Assembly (NCBI RefSeq): GCF_011516635.5
Contig: NZ_CP096255.1
Location: 8,071,501-8,135,500 of the forward strand
Origin: Bradyrhizobium barranii subsp. apii
Lineage (GTDB): Bacteria; Pseudomonadota; Alphaproteobacteria; Rhizobiales; Xanthobacteraceae
Length of the DNA stretch: 64,000 nucleotides
Direction: 5' to 3'
Both the position numbers and the translations under genes were made by a program. Below, one piece after another: positions 27,361 through 36,045 of this stretch. The notes beneath the pieces were generated by a model. It saw only the letters and a program-made list of their open reading frames with translations. It made no database searches and was not told where the DNA came from. Numbering within the stretch: the stretch's first letter is position 1; the number at the start of each line of letters is the position of its first letter.

Positions 27361-28020
27361 ATGAGCGGTGGCAAAAGAATGCGCAAACCGGCCGCCGCAA
27401 AGCCGGCCAAGGTGAAAGCCAAGGCTGTCACCAAGCCGGCCGAGCCCGCGATGGATGTCGCGGTCGGCCGCCGTATCCGCGATCTCAGGCGTGTCAGACA
27501 ATTCTCGCTCGAGACGGTCGCGGCGCGCACCGACCTGTCGATCGGCTTCCTCAGCCAGATCGAACGCGGCCTATCGTCGCCATCGCTGCGCGTGCTGGCA
27601 ACGCTCTCCGACGTGCTCGGCGTCGGCATAGCGGCTTTATTCGGTGCGAACCCAAGTGCCGACGATGCCTCCGACCAGGTGGTGACGCGCGGGCTTCAGC
27701 GGCCCGAACTGAAACTCTGGCGCAGCGGAATTTCGAAGCAATTGCTGAGCGCTGCGGGCAGCGACAACCGGCTCAACCTGTTCCTGGTGCATATCGATCC
27801 CGGCGGCTCCGCGGGCGACGAACTCTACACCCATGACGGCGAGGAAGCCGGCCTGGTGCTCGAAGGCGAGATGATGCTGACGGTGGACAGCGAGACGTGG
27901 TCGCTGAAGACCGGCGACAGCTTTCGGTTCGCGAGCCGAAGGCCGCACCGTTTTTCCAATCCGGCCAATGATGCGAAGGCTGTGGTGCTGTGGGTGAATT
28001 GCGTGACGGGGGCGGGGTAG
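27361..28020 (+). CDS. XRE-family regulator with C-terminal cupin (PuuR-like)
   Basis: A 219-residue protein. A basic, Ala/Lys-rich N-terminus (residues 1-30) precedes a helix-turn-helix (RRIRDLRRVRQFSLETVAARTDLSIGFLSQIERGLSSPSL, about 37-76). A cupin (about 145-215) follows, with GEEAGLVLEGEMMLTV and GDSFRFASRRPHRFSN. This is the layout of PuuR/SutR-type sensors of amines or amino acids. It is divergent from the polar amino acid importer and likely controls it and itself. Confidence 0.9.
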   Translation: MSGGKRMRKPAAAKPAKVKAKAVTKPAEPAMDVAVGRRIRDLRRVRQFSLETVAARTDLSIGFLSQIERGLSSPSLRVLATLSDVLGVGIAALFGANPSADDASDQVVTRGLQRPELKLWRSGISKQLLSAAGSDNRLNLFLVHIDPGGSAGDELYTHDGEEAGLVLEGEMMLTVDSETWSLKTGDSFRFASRRPHRFSNPANDAKAVVLWVNCVTGAG

Positions 28021-28053
28021 CTTCTTTTCGCGCCGCGAGCGCAATTCCAGTCC

Positions 28054-28162
28054 CGTCATCCTGAGGCGCTCGCGCAGCGAGCCTCGAAGGATGCACGGCT
28101 CCGATAGAGCCGGGCCGTCGCCCTTCGAGCGCCGCTGAAGAAGCGGCCACCTCAGGGTGACG
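28054..28162. repeat. Palindromic intergenic repeat, family 3
   Basis: An imperfect inverted repeat starting CGTCATCCTGAGG and ending CCTCAGGGTGACGG, with inner CTCGAAGG/CCTTCGAG arms. It lies directly after the XRE-cupin gene and 31 bp from a family-2 repeat. This repeat family is frequent in Bradyrhizobium intergenic DNA. Confidence 0.85.
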
Positions 28163-28193
28163 GAGATGGAGTGAGTGCGCGATGCCTCTCCAC

Positions 28194-28273
28194 CGTCATT
28201 GCGAGCGCAGCGAAGCAATCCAGACTGCCACCGCGGAAAGATACTGGATTGCTTCGCTGCGCTCGCAATGACG
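28194..28273. repeat. Palindromic intergenic repeat, family 2
   Basis: A long inverted repeat with arms CGTCATTGCGAGCGCAGCG and CGCTGCGCTCGCAATGACG, plus inner GAAGCAATCCAG/CTGGATTGCTTC. A near-identical copy is at 46096-46175, with paired compensating changes in the arms (GCGCAGCG versus GCGTAGCG). It lies between two convergent genes and could act as a bidirectional terminator. Confidence 0.88.
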
Positions 28274-28286
28274 AGCAGATAGAGAA

Positions 28287-29552
28287 TCACCCAAACCGAT
28301 ACTTGTACCGGTCCACCGTCAGCGCACTCACATCGACCTCCGGCTTCTTGCCCGACAGCATGTCCGCGAGCACACGGCCGGAGCCGCAGGACATGGTCCA
28401 GCCGAGCGTGCCATGGCCGGTGTTGAGGTGGAGGTTGGCGTACTGCGTCGGGCCGATCACCGGCGGGCCGTCCGGTGTCATCGGACGCAGGCCGCTCCAG
28501 AACGTCGCCTTGGAGAGATCGCCGCCACGCGGGAACAGATCGGTCAGCGAATGATCGAGCGTGGCGCGGCGGGCGTCGTAGAGCTGGCTCGAATAGCCGG
28601 AGATCTCGGCAGTGCCGCCGACGCGGATGCGATTGCCGAGGCGGGTGATCGCGACCTTGTAGCTCTCGTCCATCACGGTCGATTCCGGCGCACCGGAGGC
28701 GTCCTTGATCGGCACCGTGATCGAATAGCCCTTCACCGGATAGACCGGCAATGAGATGCCGAGCGGCGCAACGAGCCGCGACGACCAGCTTCCGAGCGCG
28801 AGAACGTAGGCATCGGCCTGCAACGTGCCCGCACTGGTCACGACACCACTGACGCGCGCGCCGTCCGTGACGATGCGATCGATGCCGGTGTTGAACATGA
28901 AGCGCACACCGAGCGCTTCGGCATGCTTGGCCAGCGCCTGCGTGAACATGTGGCAGTCGCCGGTCTCGTCCTGCGGCAAGCGAAGCCCGCCGGCGAACTT
29001 CTCCTTCACGGCGGCGAGCGCCGGCTCGACCGCGATGCAACCCTCCCGGCTCAACACCTCGAAAGGAACGCCATACTGCTTGAGCACGGCGATGTCCTCA
29101 CCGGTGCCATCGAGCTGCGCCTGGTGACGGAACAGCTGCAGCGTGCCCTGTGAACGCTCGTCATACTGGATGCCGATGTCGCGGCGCAGGTCGCGCAGGC
29201 AATCGCGGCTGTATTCCGCGATCGGGATCATCCGGCTCTTGTTGACCGCGTAACGCGCGCTGGTGCAGTTGCGCAGCATCTTGGACAGCCAGACCCACAT
29301 CACAGGGTCGAGCTTCGGCCGGATCACCAGCGGGCCATGCTTCATCAGCAGCCATTTGATCGCCTTCACCGGCACCCCGGGGCCGGCCCAGGGCGACGAA
29401 TAGCCGGGCGACACCTCGCCCGCGTTGGCGAAAGAGGTCTCCAGCGCCGGCTCGGGCTGACGGTCGACGACCGTCACCTCATGTCCGGCACGCGCAAGGT
29501 AGTAGGCAGAGGTGACACCGATGACACCGCTGCCGAGGATCAGAACTTTCAC
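28287..29552 (-). CDS. dadA: D-amino acid dehydrogenase
   Basis: A 421-residue membrane-associated flavoenzyme that oxidises D-amino acids to 2-oxo acids and passes electrons to quinone. The FAD motif is at the very start (VLILGSGVIGVTSAYYLARAG). DadA-type segments include SFANAGEVSPGYSSPWAGPG, HGPLVIRPKLDPVMWVW, VYPVKGYSITVPI and the C-terminal LHLNTGHGTLGWTMSCGSG. Length and sequence match bacterial DadA well. It lies 70 bp downstream of the aminotransferase on the same strand. Confidence 0.94.
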   Translation of the reverse strand: MKVLILGSGVIGVTSAYYLARAGHEVTVVDRQPEPALETSFANAGEVSPGYSSPWAGPGVPVKAIKWLLMKHGPLVIRPKLDPVMWVWLSKMLRNCTSARYAVNKSRMIPIAEYSRDCLRDLRRDIGIQYDERSQGTLQLFRHQAQLDGTGEDIAVLKQYGVPFEVLSREGCIAVEPALAAVKEKFAGGLRLPQDETGDCHMFTQALAKHAEALGVRFMFNTGIDRIVTDGARVSGVVTSAGTLQADAYVLALGSWSSRLVAPLGISLPVYPVKGYSITVPIKDASGAPESTVMDESYKVAITRLGNRIRVGGTAEISGYSSQLYDARRATLDHSLTDLFPRGGDLSKATFWSGLRPMTPDGPPVIGPTQYANLHLNTGHGTLGWTMSCGSGRVLADMLSGKKPEVDVSALTVDRYKYRFG

Positions 29553-29622
29553 GCTTCGTCAAACTCCCGCGGCATCACGCTCGCCGCTGCAAGAACAAAC
29601 TCCGCAACGGCGAGAGCAATTA

Positions 29623-30951
29623 TCAGGCCACCCGCTTGATGGCGTCGCCGAGGATCGAGACCATATCGTCGATATGGCTCTTCTCGACGATGAGCGGGGG
29701 CGACAGCGCGAAGGAGTCGCCGCTCATGCGGAAGTACAGACCGCGATTGAAGCAATCGACCATGACGTCGTAACCACGCGCGCCGACCGCACCGTCACGC
29801 GGCGACAGCTCGACAGCGCCCATCAGGCCGCAATTGCGGATGTCGACGACGTTCGGCAGGCCCTTCAGCGAATGCAGCGCATCGCCCCAGTACCCGGCGA
29901 TCGACGCGCCGCGCGTCAGCAGGCCCTCGTCCTTGTAGATGTCGAGCGTCGCGATGCCGGCGGCACAGGCGGTCGGATGCGCGGAATAGGTGTAGCCGTG
30001 GAACAGCTCCATCTGGTTCTCCGGGCCGACCATCAGGCCGTCGTGAACCTTGCGGCTCGCGAACACCGCGCCGCAGGGAATGGTGCCGTTGGTGATGCCC
30101 TTGGCCGTCGTCATCAGGTCCGGCGTGACGCCGAAGAAGTCGGCGGCGAACGGCGTGCCGAGGCGGCCGAAGCCGGTGATGACTTCGTCGAAGATGAGAA
30201 GAATGCCGTGCTTGTCGCAGATCTCGCGCAGGCGCTTGAGATAGCCCTTCGGCGGCGGCAGCACCGCGGTCGAGCCCGGCACCGGCTCGACGATGACGGC
30301 GGCGATCGTCTCGGCGCCATGCAGGCCGACCAGACGCTCGAGATCGTCGGCGAGCTCGGCGCCATGCTCAGGCTGATCCTTGGCGAAGGCGTTGCGGGTG
30401 AGATCGTGGGTGTGGCGGATGTGGTCGACGCCCGGAAGATGGGTGGCGAAGGCGCGGCGATTGGCGACCATGCCGCCGACCGACATGCCGCCGAAGCCGA
30501 CGCCGTGATAGCCGCGCTCGCGGCCGATCAAACGGGTGCGGCTCGCCTGGCCGTTGGCGCGGTGATAGGCGAGCGCGATCTTCAGCGCAGTGTCGACCGA
30601 CTCGGAGCCGGAGTTGGTGAAGAAGATGCGGTCGAGGCCCTTCGGCGCGATCTCGGCGAGACGCTCGGCGAAGTCGAATGCCAGCGGATGGCCCATCTGG
30701 AACGACGGCGCGAAGTCCAGCGTCATCAGCTGGCGCTCGACCGCTGCGGCGATCTGCTTGCGGCCGTGACCGGCATTGACGCACCAGAGGCCGGCGGAGC
30801 CGTCGATCACCTTGCGGCCGTCGACGGTGGTGTAGTGCATGCCCTCGGCCGAGGAGAACAGGCGCGGCGCCTTCTTGAACTGACGGTTGGCCGTGAACGG
30901 CATCCAGAACGAGTCGGTCTTGATAGTGTTCGGAATCTGATGAAGGGTCAC
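29623..30951 (-). CDS. Class III omega-amino acid aminotransferase
   Basis: A 442-residue PLP enzyme. Marks are NSGSESVDTALKIALAYHRANG (phosphate-binding region), LIFDEVITGFGRLGT (Asp contacting the ring nitrogen) and DLMTTAKGITNGTIPCGAV with the Schiff-base Lys. The family includes beta-alanine/omega-amino acid:pyruvate and putrescine transaminases. The GTG start at 30951 is chosen because AAAGGAGC precedes it by a few bases; the frame is open 45 codons further, across the divergent promoter. It probably forms an operon with dadA under the PuuR-like regulator. Confidence 0.92.
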   Translation of the reverse strand: MTLHQIPNTIKTDSFWMPFTANRQFKKAPRLFSSAEGMHYTTVDGRKVIDGSAGLWCVNAGHGRKQIAAAVERQLMTLDFAPSFQMGHPLAFDFAERLAEIAPKGLDRIFFTNSGSESVDTALKIALAYHRANGQASRTRLIGRERGYHGVGFGGMSVGGMVANRRAFATHLPGVDHIRHTHDLTRNAFAKDQPEHGAELADDLERLVGLHGAETIAAVIVEPVPGSTAVLPPPKGYLKRLREICDKHGILLIFDEVITGFGRLGTPFAADFFGVTPDLMTTAKGITNGTIPCGAVFASRKVHDGLMVGPENQMELFHGYTYSAHPTACAAGIATLDIYKDEGLLTRGASIAGYWGDALHSLKGLPNVVDIRNCGLMGAVELSPRDGAVGARGYDVMVDCFNRGLYFRMSGDSFALSPPLIVEKSHIDDMVSILGDAIKRVA

Positions 30952-31019
30952 GGGCCACGCTCCTTTGCTGACAGGATAGCAGAGGCACGGCTTCGGAAGC
31001 GCAACAAGTCCTTTTCTGG

Positions 31020-31086
31020 TCACCTGCAAGCCATTGATTTCACTGGGGCTGCCGGTCCATATTTGCGCGATCCGCATCACCTGCAA
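31020..31086. promoter_or_regulatory. Direct repeat TCACCTGCAA in divergent promoter
   Basis: The 10-mer TCACCTGCAA occurs at 31020-31029 and again at 31077-31086, between the aminotransferase and the XRE-cupin regulator. Such paired half-sites may be regulator contacts, but the motif has no inverted symmetry and differs from the TTTTCA-N6-TGAA sites of the other XRE-cupin locus. Confidence 0.35.
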
Positions 31087-31100
31087 CAGGGACCAGGGGC

Positions 31101-31649
31101 ATGAGCGTCGACATCGGTGGACGGCTGCGATTCATCCGGGCGCACCACAAGCTGTCGCAGCGCGAGCTCGCCAAGCGCGCCGGGGTCACCAATTCGACGA
31201 TCTCGCTGATCGAATCCAACCAGATGAACCCGTCGGTCGGCGCGCTCAAGCGCATCCTCGACGGCATCCCGATGGGGCTCGCCGAGTTCTTCGCGCTGGA
31301 GCCGGAGTCGCGGCGCAAGATCTTCTACCGCGCCGAGGAGCTGACCGAGGTCGGCAAGAAGCCGATCTCGTATCGCCAGATCGGCGACAATCTGTTCGGC
31401 CGCAGCCTGCAGATTTTGAAAGAGCGTTACGAGCCCGGCAGCGACACCGGGCGCGTTCACCTCGTCCATGACGGCGAGGAAGGTGGCATCGTGATCTCGG
31501 GCAAGCTCGAAGTCACCGTCGAAGACGAGCGCCGCATCCTCAATCCCGGCGATGCCTATTATTTCGAGAGCCGCAGACCGCATCGCTTCCGCTGCGTCGG
31601 CGGCAAGCCGTGCGAAGTGATCTCGGCCTGCACGCCGCCGACGTTTTGA
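31101..31649 (+). CDS. XRE-cupin transcriptional regulator, PuuR-like
   Basis: A 182-residue protein. The helix-turn-helix is at residues about 8-60 (RLRFIRAHHKLSQRELAKRAGVTNSTISLIESNQMNPSVG). A cupin at about 105-180 contains VHDGEEGGIVISGKLEVTVE and GDAYYFESRRPHRFRC. The compact size and sequence are close to PuuR, the repressor of putrescine breakdown. It is divergent from the aminotransferase-dadA pair, its most likely target. Confidence 0.92.
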   Translation: MSVDIGGRLRFIRAHHKLSQRELAKRAGVTNSTISLIESNQMNPSVGALKRILDGIPMGLAEFFALEPESRRKIFYRAEELTEVGKKPISYRQIGDNLFGRSLQILKERYEPGSDTGRVHLVHDGEEGGIVISGKLEVTVEDERRILNPGDAYYFESRRPHRFRCVGGKPCEVISACTPPTF

Positions 31650-31795
31650 GGCGCATCGACATTATCCGGAATCTTACGGAGTGCCCCGGTGTCTTACGGA
31701 TCTTGAGGCATCTCAATTTCCGCGCGTCGATCCTCTATATGTTGCGAACCCAAGCCGAGAGACATTCCGGCGCCGCTTCATAACTGGGCTCGAAG

Positions 31796-31948
31796 ATGAA
31801 GATCACGCTCGCCAATGCAGAGGCTGCGCTCGATGAAGTGCAGCGCGACACCGACAAGCTCCATTCGCAGGAGCTGCGCAAGGCTATTGCCGACTACATC
31901 GAGACGCAGCGAGAAGCGCTGAAGGCGCTCCGCAAGAAACTGCATTAG
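31796..31948 (+). CDS. Small helical protein, hypothetical
   Basis: A 50-residue frame (MKITLANAEAALDEVQRDTD to ALKALRKKLH). It is charged, almost wholly helical and possibly a short coiled coil. No clear ribosome site is seen (CGAAG directly ahead). It stands alone between the PuuR-like gene and the convergent molybdenum enzyme operon. Codon use is like its neighbours. No function can be assigned. Confidence 0.6.
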   Translation: MKITLANAEAALDEVQRDTDKLHSQELRKAIADYIETQREALKALRKKLH

Positions 31949-31991
31949 CAGGACGCGGCGGAACGAGAAGATCTCGTCCCGCCTTTTTGCC

Positions 31992-34253
31992 TCAACGCTG
32001 CGTCAACAACTCCTCGATCTTGATCGGAAAGCGGCGGACACGCACGCCGGTCGCATGCCACACCGCGTTGGCGACCGCGCCGGCGCTTCCGGTGATGCCG
32101 ATCTCCCCGACGCCCTTGATGCCGAGCGCATTCACATGCGGATCGTGCTCCTCGACCGTGATCACGTCGAGCGGCGGCACGTCGGCATTCACCGGGATGT
32201 GGTACTCGCCGAGATTGGCATTCATGATCCGGCCGCTGCGGCGGTCGGTGATGGCTTCCTCATGCAGCGCGAAGGACATGCCCCAGATCATGCCGCCGAA
32301 CAGCTGGCTCTTCACCAGATGCGGATTGACGATGCGCCCGGCCGCGAAAGCGCCGACCATGCGGGTGACACGGACCTGGCCGAGCTCGGGATCGACCTTC
32401 ACCTCCGCGAACACCGCGCCGTGGGCATGCATGGCATACTCTTCCATCGCCGCAGGATTTGGCGCGCCGGTGCCGCGAGCCTCGACCTCGGCAACGCCAG
32501 CGCGCGCGAGGATCTCGACGTAGCTCTCGCCGCGGTTTTCGTCATCGCGACGGATCAACCGGCCCTCGCGTGCGATGACGCCGGCATTGCCGGCACCGAA
32601 CAGCGGCGAGCGCTCGTCACTGGTGGCGAGATCGGCGAGCTTTGCGACCACGGCCGCACCGGCGCTGTGGATCGCGGCACCCGCGGTCGCGGTGTGCGCC
32701 GAGCCGGCGGCAATACCGGCGTCGGGCAAGTCTGATGAACCAGCCTTGAACTCGACGCGGTCGATATCGAGGCCGAGTTCATCGGCCGCAATCTGGGCGA
32801 GCGCCGTCCAGGCGCCCTGCCCCATGTCATGCGCGCCGATCTCCATCGCGCCGCTACCGTCGCGGCGGAGCACTGCGCGCGCTTCGGCCTGGAACATCAG
32901 CGCTGGGAAGGTCGCCGTGCCCATGCCCCAGCCGACCAGGAGACCTGCATCGTCGCGCATCTGCCGCGGCTGGAGCGAACGCTTCGCCCAGCCGAACCGC
33001 GCCGCGCCCTGCTCGTAGCAGGCACGCAGCGCCTTCGACGAGAACGGTTTTCCCGTGATCGGCTCGACCTCGGCGTAGTTCTTCAGGCGGAAGGCGAGTG
33101 GATCGATGCCGCAGGCCCAGGCCATTTCGTCGATCGCGCTTTCGAGCGCGATCGAGCCGGTGGCCTCGCCGGGCGCACGCATGAACAGCGGTGTACCGGT
33201 GTTGACGCGCACGGCGTCATGCGAGGTGCGGATTGACGGGCTGGCATAGAGTGTATGCGAGGCATCCGCGGCCGGCTCGTAGAAATCGTCAAACGTGCTC
33301 GACACGGTTCTGGCGTGATGATCGAGCGCGGTCAGGCGCCCTTCGCCGTCCGTGCCAATGCGCAGCCGCTGACGCGTCGGTGCACGGTGACCGACCGGGC
33401 CGTACATCTGCTCACGGCGCAGCACCAGCTTGACCGGCTTGCCGACCAGCTTTGCCGCCATGATGCCGAGGACCGGCGGACCAGCCATCAGCCCCTTCGA
33501 ACCAAAGCCACCGCCGAGGAACGGGCTGCGGATGTGGATCTTGTCATGCGCGATGCCGAACAACTCTGCCACGCGCGCAAGCGACAGCATCAGCCCCTGC
33601 GTGGGCATGTCGATCTGCAAATTGTTGCCATCCCATGACGCGACGATCGCATGCGGCTCCATCGCGTTGTGATATTGCGGCGGCGTTTCGTAGATCGAGT
33701 CGATCTGCTTGTCGGCTGCGGCGAGACCTGCTTCGACATCGCCGCGGTGATTTTCCGTGGGGTTGCCGACGCCGACGACAGGCGGCACGTAACTCTCGCC
33801 GGCATCGAGACCGACCAGCGCAGGCAGCGTCTCGTAGCGCGGCGCCAGCAGCACCGCGCCTTCGGTCGCCGCCTCCAGCGTCTCGGCGATCACGACTGCG
33901 ATGGGCTGGTTGGCGTAGCGGACCTCATTGCTCTGCAAGACCTCCATCCGGAACACGAACGGATTGGTCTTGATCTCCGGATCGATTGCGAGCTGCGGCT
34001 TGTGGTCTGGTGTCATGACGTCGACGACACCGGGATGGCGTTTTGCGGCGGCGACATCGAGCGAGGTGACGCGGCCACGCGCGATGCTGGCGACCGCCAT
34101 CACGGCAAACAGCATGCCGGGCGGATGATTGTCGGCGGCGTAGGTCGCCTGCCCCTTGACCTTGAGGACGCCGTCACGGCGGGTCAGCGGCTGGCCGATG
34201 TTCGAGCCGTGGCGCAGATGGGCGGGAGAGCTGGATAGATTAAGCTCAGGCAT
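31992..34253 (-). CDS. Aldehyde oxidoreductase, molybdenum-binding subunit (PaoC/YagR-like)
   Basis: A 753-residue large subunit of the xanthine dehydrogenase family. It binds molybdopterin-cytosine dinucleotide and holds the active site. Typical segments are GQATYAADNHPPGMLFAVMAVASIARG, PFLGGGFGSKG (cofactor), HDMGQGAWTALAQIAADELG and GVGEIGITGSAGAVANAVWHATG near the end, where the Glu of GVGEIG is the catalytic base of the family. No Tat signal is visible on this subunit. The start at 34253 overlaps the FAD-subunit stop by 8 bases. It is the last gene of the three-gene operon. Confidence 0.93.
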   Translation of the reverse strand: MPELNLSSSPAHLRHGSNIGQPLTRRDGVLKVKGQATYAADNHPPGMLFAVMAVASIARGRVTSLDVAAAKRHPGVVDVMTPDHKPQLAIDPEIKTNPFVFRMEVLQSNEVRYANQPIAVVIAETLEAATEGAVLLAPRYETLPALVGLDAGESYVPPVVGVGNPTENHRGDVEAGLAAADKQIDSIYETPPQYHNAMEPHAIVASWDGNNLQIDMPTQGLMLSLARVAELFGIAHDKIHIRSPFLGGGFGSKGLMAGPPVLGIMAAKLVGKPVKLVLRREQMYGPVGHRAPTRQRLRIGTDGEGRLTALDHHARTVSSTFDDFYEPAADASHTLYASPSIRTSHDAVRVNTGTPLFMRAPGEATGSIALESAIDEMAWACGIDPLAFRLKNYAEVEPITGKPFSSKALRACYEQGAARFGWAKRSLQPRQMRDDAGLLVGWGMGTATFPALMFQAEARAVLRRDGSGAMEIGAHDMGQGAWTALAQIAADELGLDIDRVEFKAGSSDLPDAGIAAGSAHTATAGAAIHSAGAAVVAKLADLATSDERSPLFGAGNAGVIAREGRLIRRDDENRGESYVEILARAGVAEVEARGTGAPNPAAMEEYAMHAHGAVFAEVKVDPELGQVRVTRMVGAFAAGRIVNPHLVKSQLFGGMIWGMSFALHEEAITDRRSGRIMNANLGEYHIPVNADVPPLDVITVEEHDPHVNALGIKGVGEIGITGSAGAVANAVWHATGVRVRRFPIKIEELLTQR

Positions 34254-35301
34254 GGATGGCTCCGGACGTCGAGGCAAAGGGAGAGGCCGGCAGCGCGGGA
34301 ATACGCGCGGGCGTACCAGCGGCGGCAAGGGTCAGCGCACGCACGACGATGCGGCGTGCGAGCTCGATCTTGAAGGCGTTGTCGCCGGACGGTTTTGCGT
34401 CGGTGAGCGCGCGCCAGGCCGCTTCCTGGAAGGCATCTGCCGTGGGCGTAACGCCCTTGAGCACGTCTTCCGCGGCACGCGCGCGCCAGGGCTTTGCGGC
34501 GACGCCACCAAGCGCAAGCCGCGCCTCCGCGATCTTGCCGTTCTCGATCCGCAACGCCGCCGCGGCCGAGACCACGGCGAACGCGTAAGACGTGCGCTCG
34601 CGAACCTTGAGGTAGCGCGCATGCGTGGCGAAGCCGCGCGCCGCGGGCGGCAGGCGCACAGCGACGATGAGGTCGCCGGGCTCGAGCGCCGATTCACGCT
34701 CGGGCGTTTGGCCCGGCAGGCGATGCAGCGCGTCGAGCGCGATCTCGCGGCGGCCGTTCCTGCCCTCGATCTCGACGACGGCGTCGAGCGCAAGCAGGGG
34801 CACGCAGAAGTCCGACGGATGCGTGGCGATACAGCTCTCGCTCCAGCCGAGCACGGCATGGGTGCGGTTCTCGCCCTCGCGCGCGTCGCAGCCAGAGCCA
34901 GCCTCGCGCTTGTTGCAGCGGCTGGCGGTGTCGTAGAAATACGCGCAGCGCGTCCGTTGCAGCAGATTGCCGCCGACGGTCGCGGCATTGCGCAGTTGCG
35001 CGGACGCACCGGACAGCAGCGCTTCAGCGACGGCCGGGTAGGACTTTGCGAAGCTTGCGTCATGCGCGAGATCGGCGTTGCTCACCAGCGCGCCGATGCG
35101 CAACGATCCGTCAGCGAGGGTCTCGATCTGATCGAGCCCGTCGAGATGCGTGACGTCGACCAGACGGTCCGGCCGGCTGATGCCGCCCTTCATCAGATCG
35201 AGCAGATTGGTGCCGGCGGCGAGATAGGCAGCGCCCGGCTGAGCGGCCGCCGCAACGGCCTCGGCCACTGTGGCCGGCCTGATATAATCGAACGGTTTCA
35301 T
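34246..35301 (-). CDS. Aldehyde oxidoreductase, FAD-binding subunit (PaoB/YagS-like)
   Basis: A 351-residue middle subunit with FAD-contact segments AAYLAAGTNLLDLMKGG and ATVGGNLLQRTRCAYF. It has an unusual Cys-rich insert (RCAYFYDTASRCNKREAGSGCDAREG) that in PaoB-type subunits holds an additional 4Fe-4S cluster. The start overlaps the iron-sulfur subunit stop (ATGA at 35298-35301). It passes electrons between the molybdenum site, the Fe-S clusters and the acceptor. Confidence 0.92.
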   Translation of the reverse strand: MKPFDYIRPATVAEAVAAAAQPGAAYLAAGTNLLDLMKGGISRPDRLVDVTHLDGLDQIETLADGSLRIGALVSNADLAHDASFAKSYPAVAEALLSGASAQLRNAATVGGNLLQRTRCAYFYDTASRCNKREAGSGCDAREGENRTHAVLGWSESCIATHPSDFCVPLLALDAVVEIEGRNGRREIALDALHRLPGQTPERESALEPGDLIVAVRLPPAARGFATHARYLKVRERTSYAFAVVSAAAALRIENGKIAEARLALGGVAAKPWRARAAEDVLKGVTPTADAFQEAAWRALTDAKPSGDNAFKIELARRIVVRALTLAAAGTPARIPALPASPFASTSGAIHA

Positions 35302-35795
35302 GCGGAGCGCCTCTGATTGGATTCGTCCGTGCCGGCCTGGGCTTCCAGCACGGCATCGACGATGCCGGCATAGGCGCCGCAGCGGCAGAGATTGCCGCTC
35401 ATGCATTCGCGGATGCGCTCGGGATCGTTGCCGGCCTGCGCCTCTTGCATCATGCCGATCGCGCTCATGATCTGGCCGGGCGTGCAGAAGCCGCACTGGA
35501 ATCCGTCATGGGCGATGAAGGCCGCCTGCACCGGATGAAGCTGGTCGCCGCGCGCGACGCCTTCGATGGTGAGGATGTCGGCGCCGTCATGGCTGATGGC
35601 GAGCGCGAGACAGGAGTTGATGCGCTTGCCGTCGACGAGAATGGTGCAGGCGCCGCACTGGCCGCGATCGCATCCCTTCTTGGTTCCGGTCAGATGGAGG
35701 CGCTCACGCAGGAGATCGAGCAGCGTGACGCGCGGATCGTCGAGGACGAAGTCGCGCCGCGCACCGTTCACGGTGAGGCTGATGGAGTGGTTCAT
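35298..35795 (-). CDS. Aldehyde oxidoreductase, 2Fe-2S subunit (PaoA/YagT-like)
   Basis: A 165-residue small subunit. The plant-type 2Fe-2S ligands are in GCDRGQCGACTILVDG plus a later Cys (NSCLAL); the second cluster is in FQCGFCTPGQIMSA and GNLCRCGAY. There is no Tat leader, unlike E. coli PaoA, so the complex may be cytoplasmic. It is the first gene of the operon and is divergent from a TetR-family regulator. Confidence 0.94.
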   Translation of the reverse strand: MNHSISLTVNGARRDFVLDDPRVTLLDLLRERLHLTGTKKGCDRGQCGACTILVDGKRINSCLALAISHDGADILTIEGVARGDQLHPVQAAFIAHDGFQCGFCTPGQIMSAIGMMQEAQAGNDPERIRECMSGNLCRCGAYAGIVDAVLEAQAGTDESNQRRSA

Positions 35796-36045
35796 ACAAG
35801 GCTCCGATCAGATATGGACATGAGTCATCGGCCAGCGCGCCACCTCCGTGGCCGCTGTCGATATGCGTTGGCCAGGCGGAACCCGGCTAACATCTCAAGG
35901 AAGATACGGAGGCACCCTCCGCTTAACAAGGGTCGCCGAAAAATATTTGGAATTCGTCAAAAGCCCATGCGCAGACAACGCTGCAGGCCTGCAAGGGTTC
36001 ATTGCGAGGGTTCAATCTAACCAATTCGTGATCTACATTACCGCC

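Noticed and set aside
29512..31104. 530-codon + strand open frame opposite the aminotransferase
   Set aside because: Shadow crossing the divergent promoter; no ribosome site or family.
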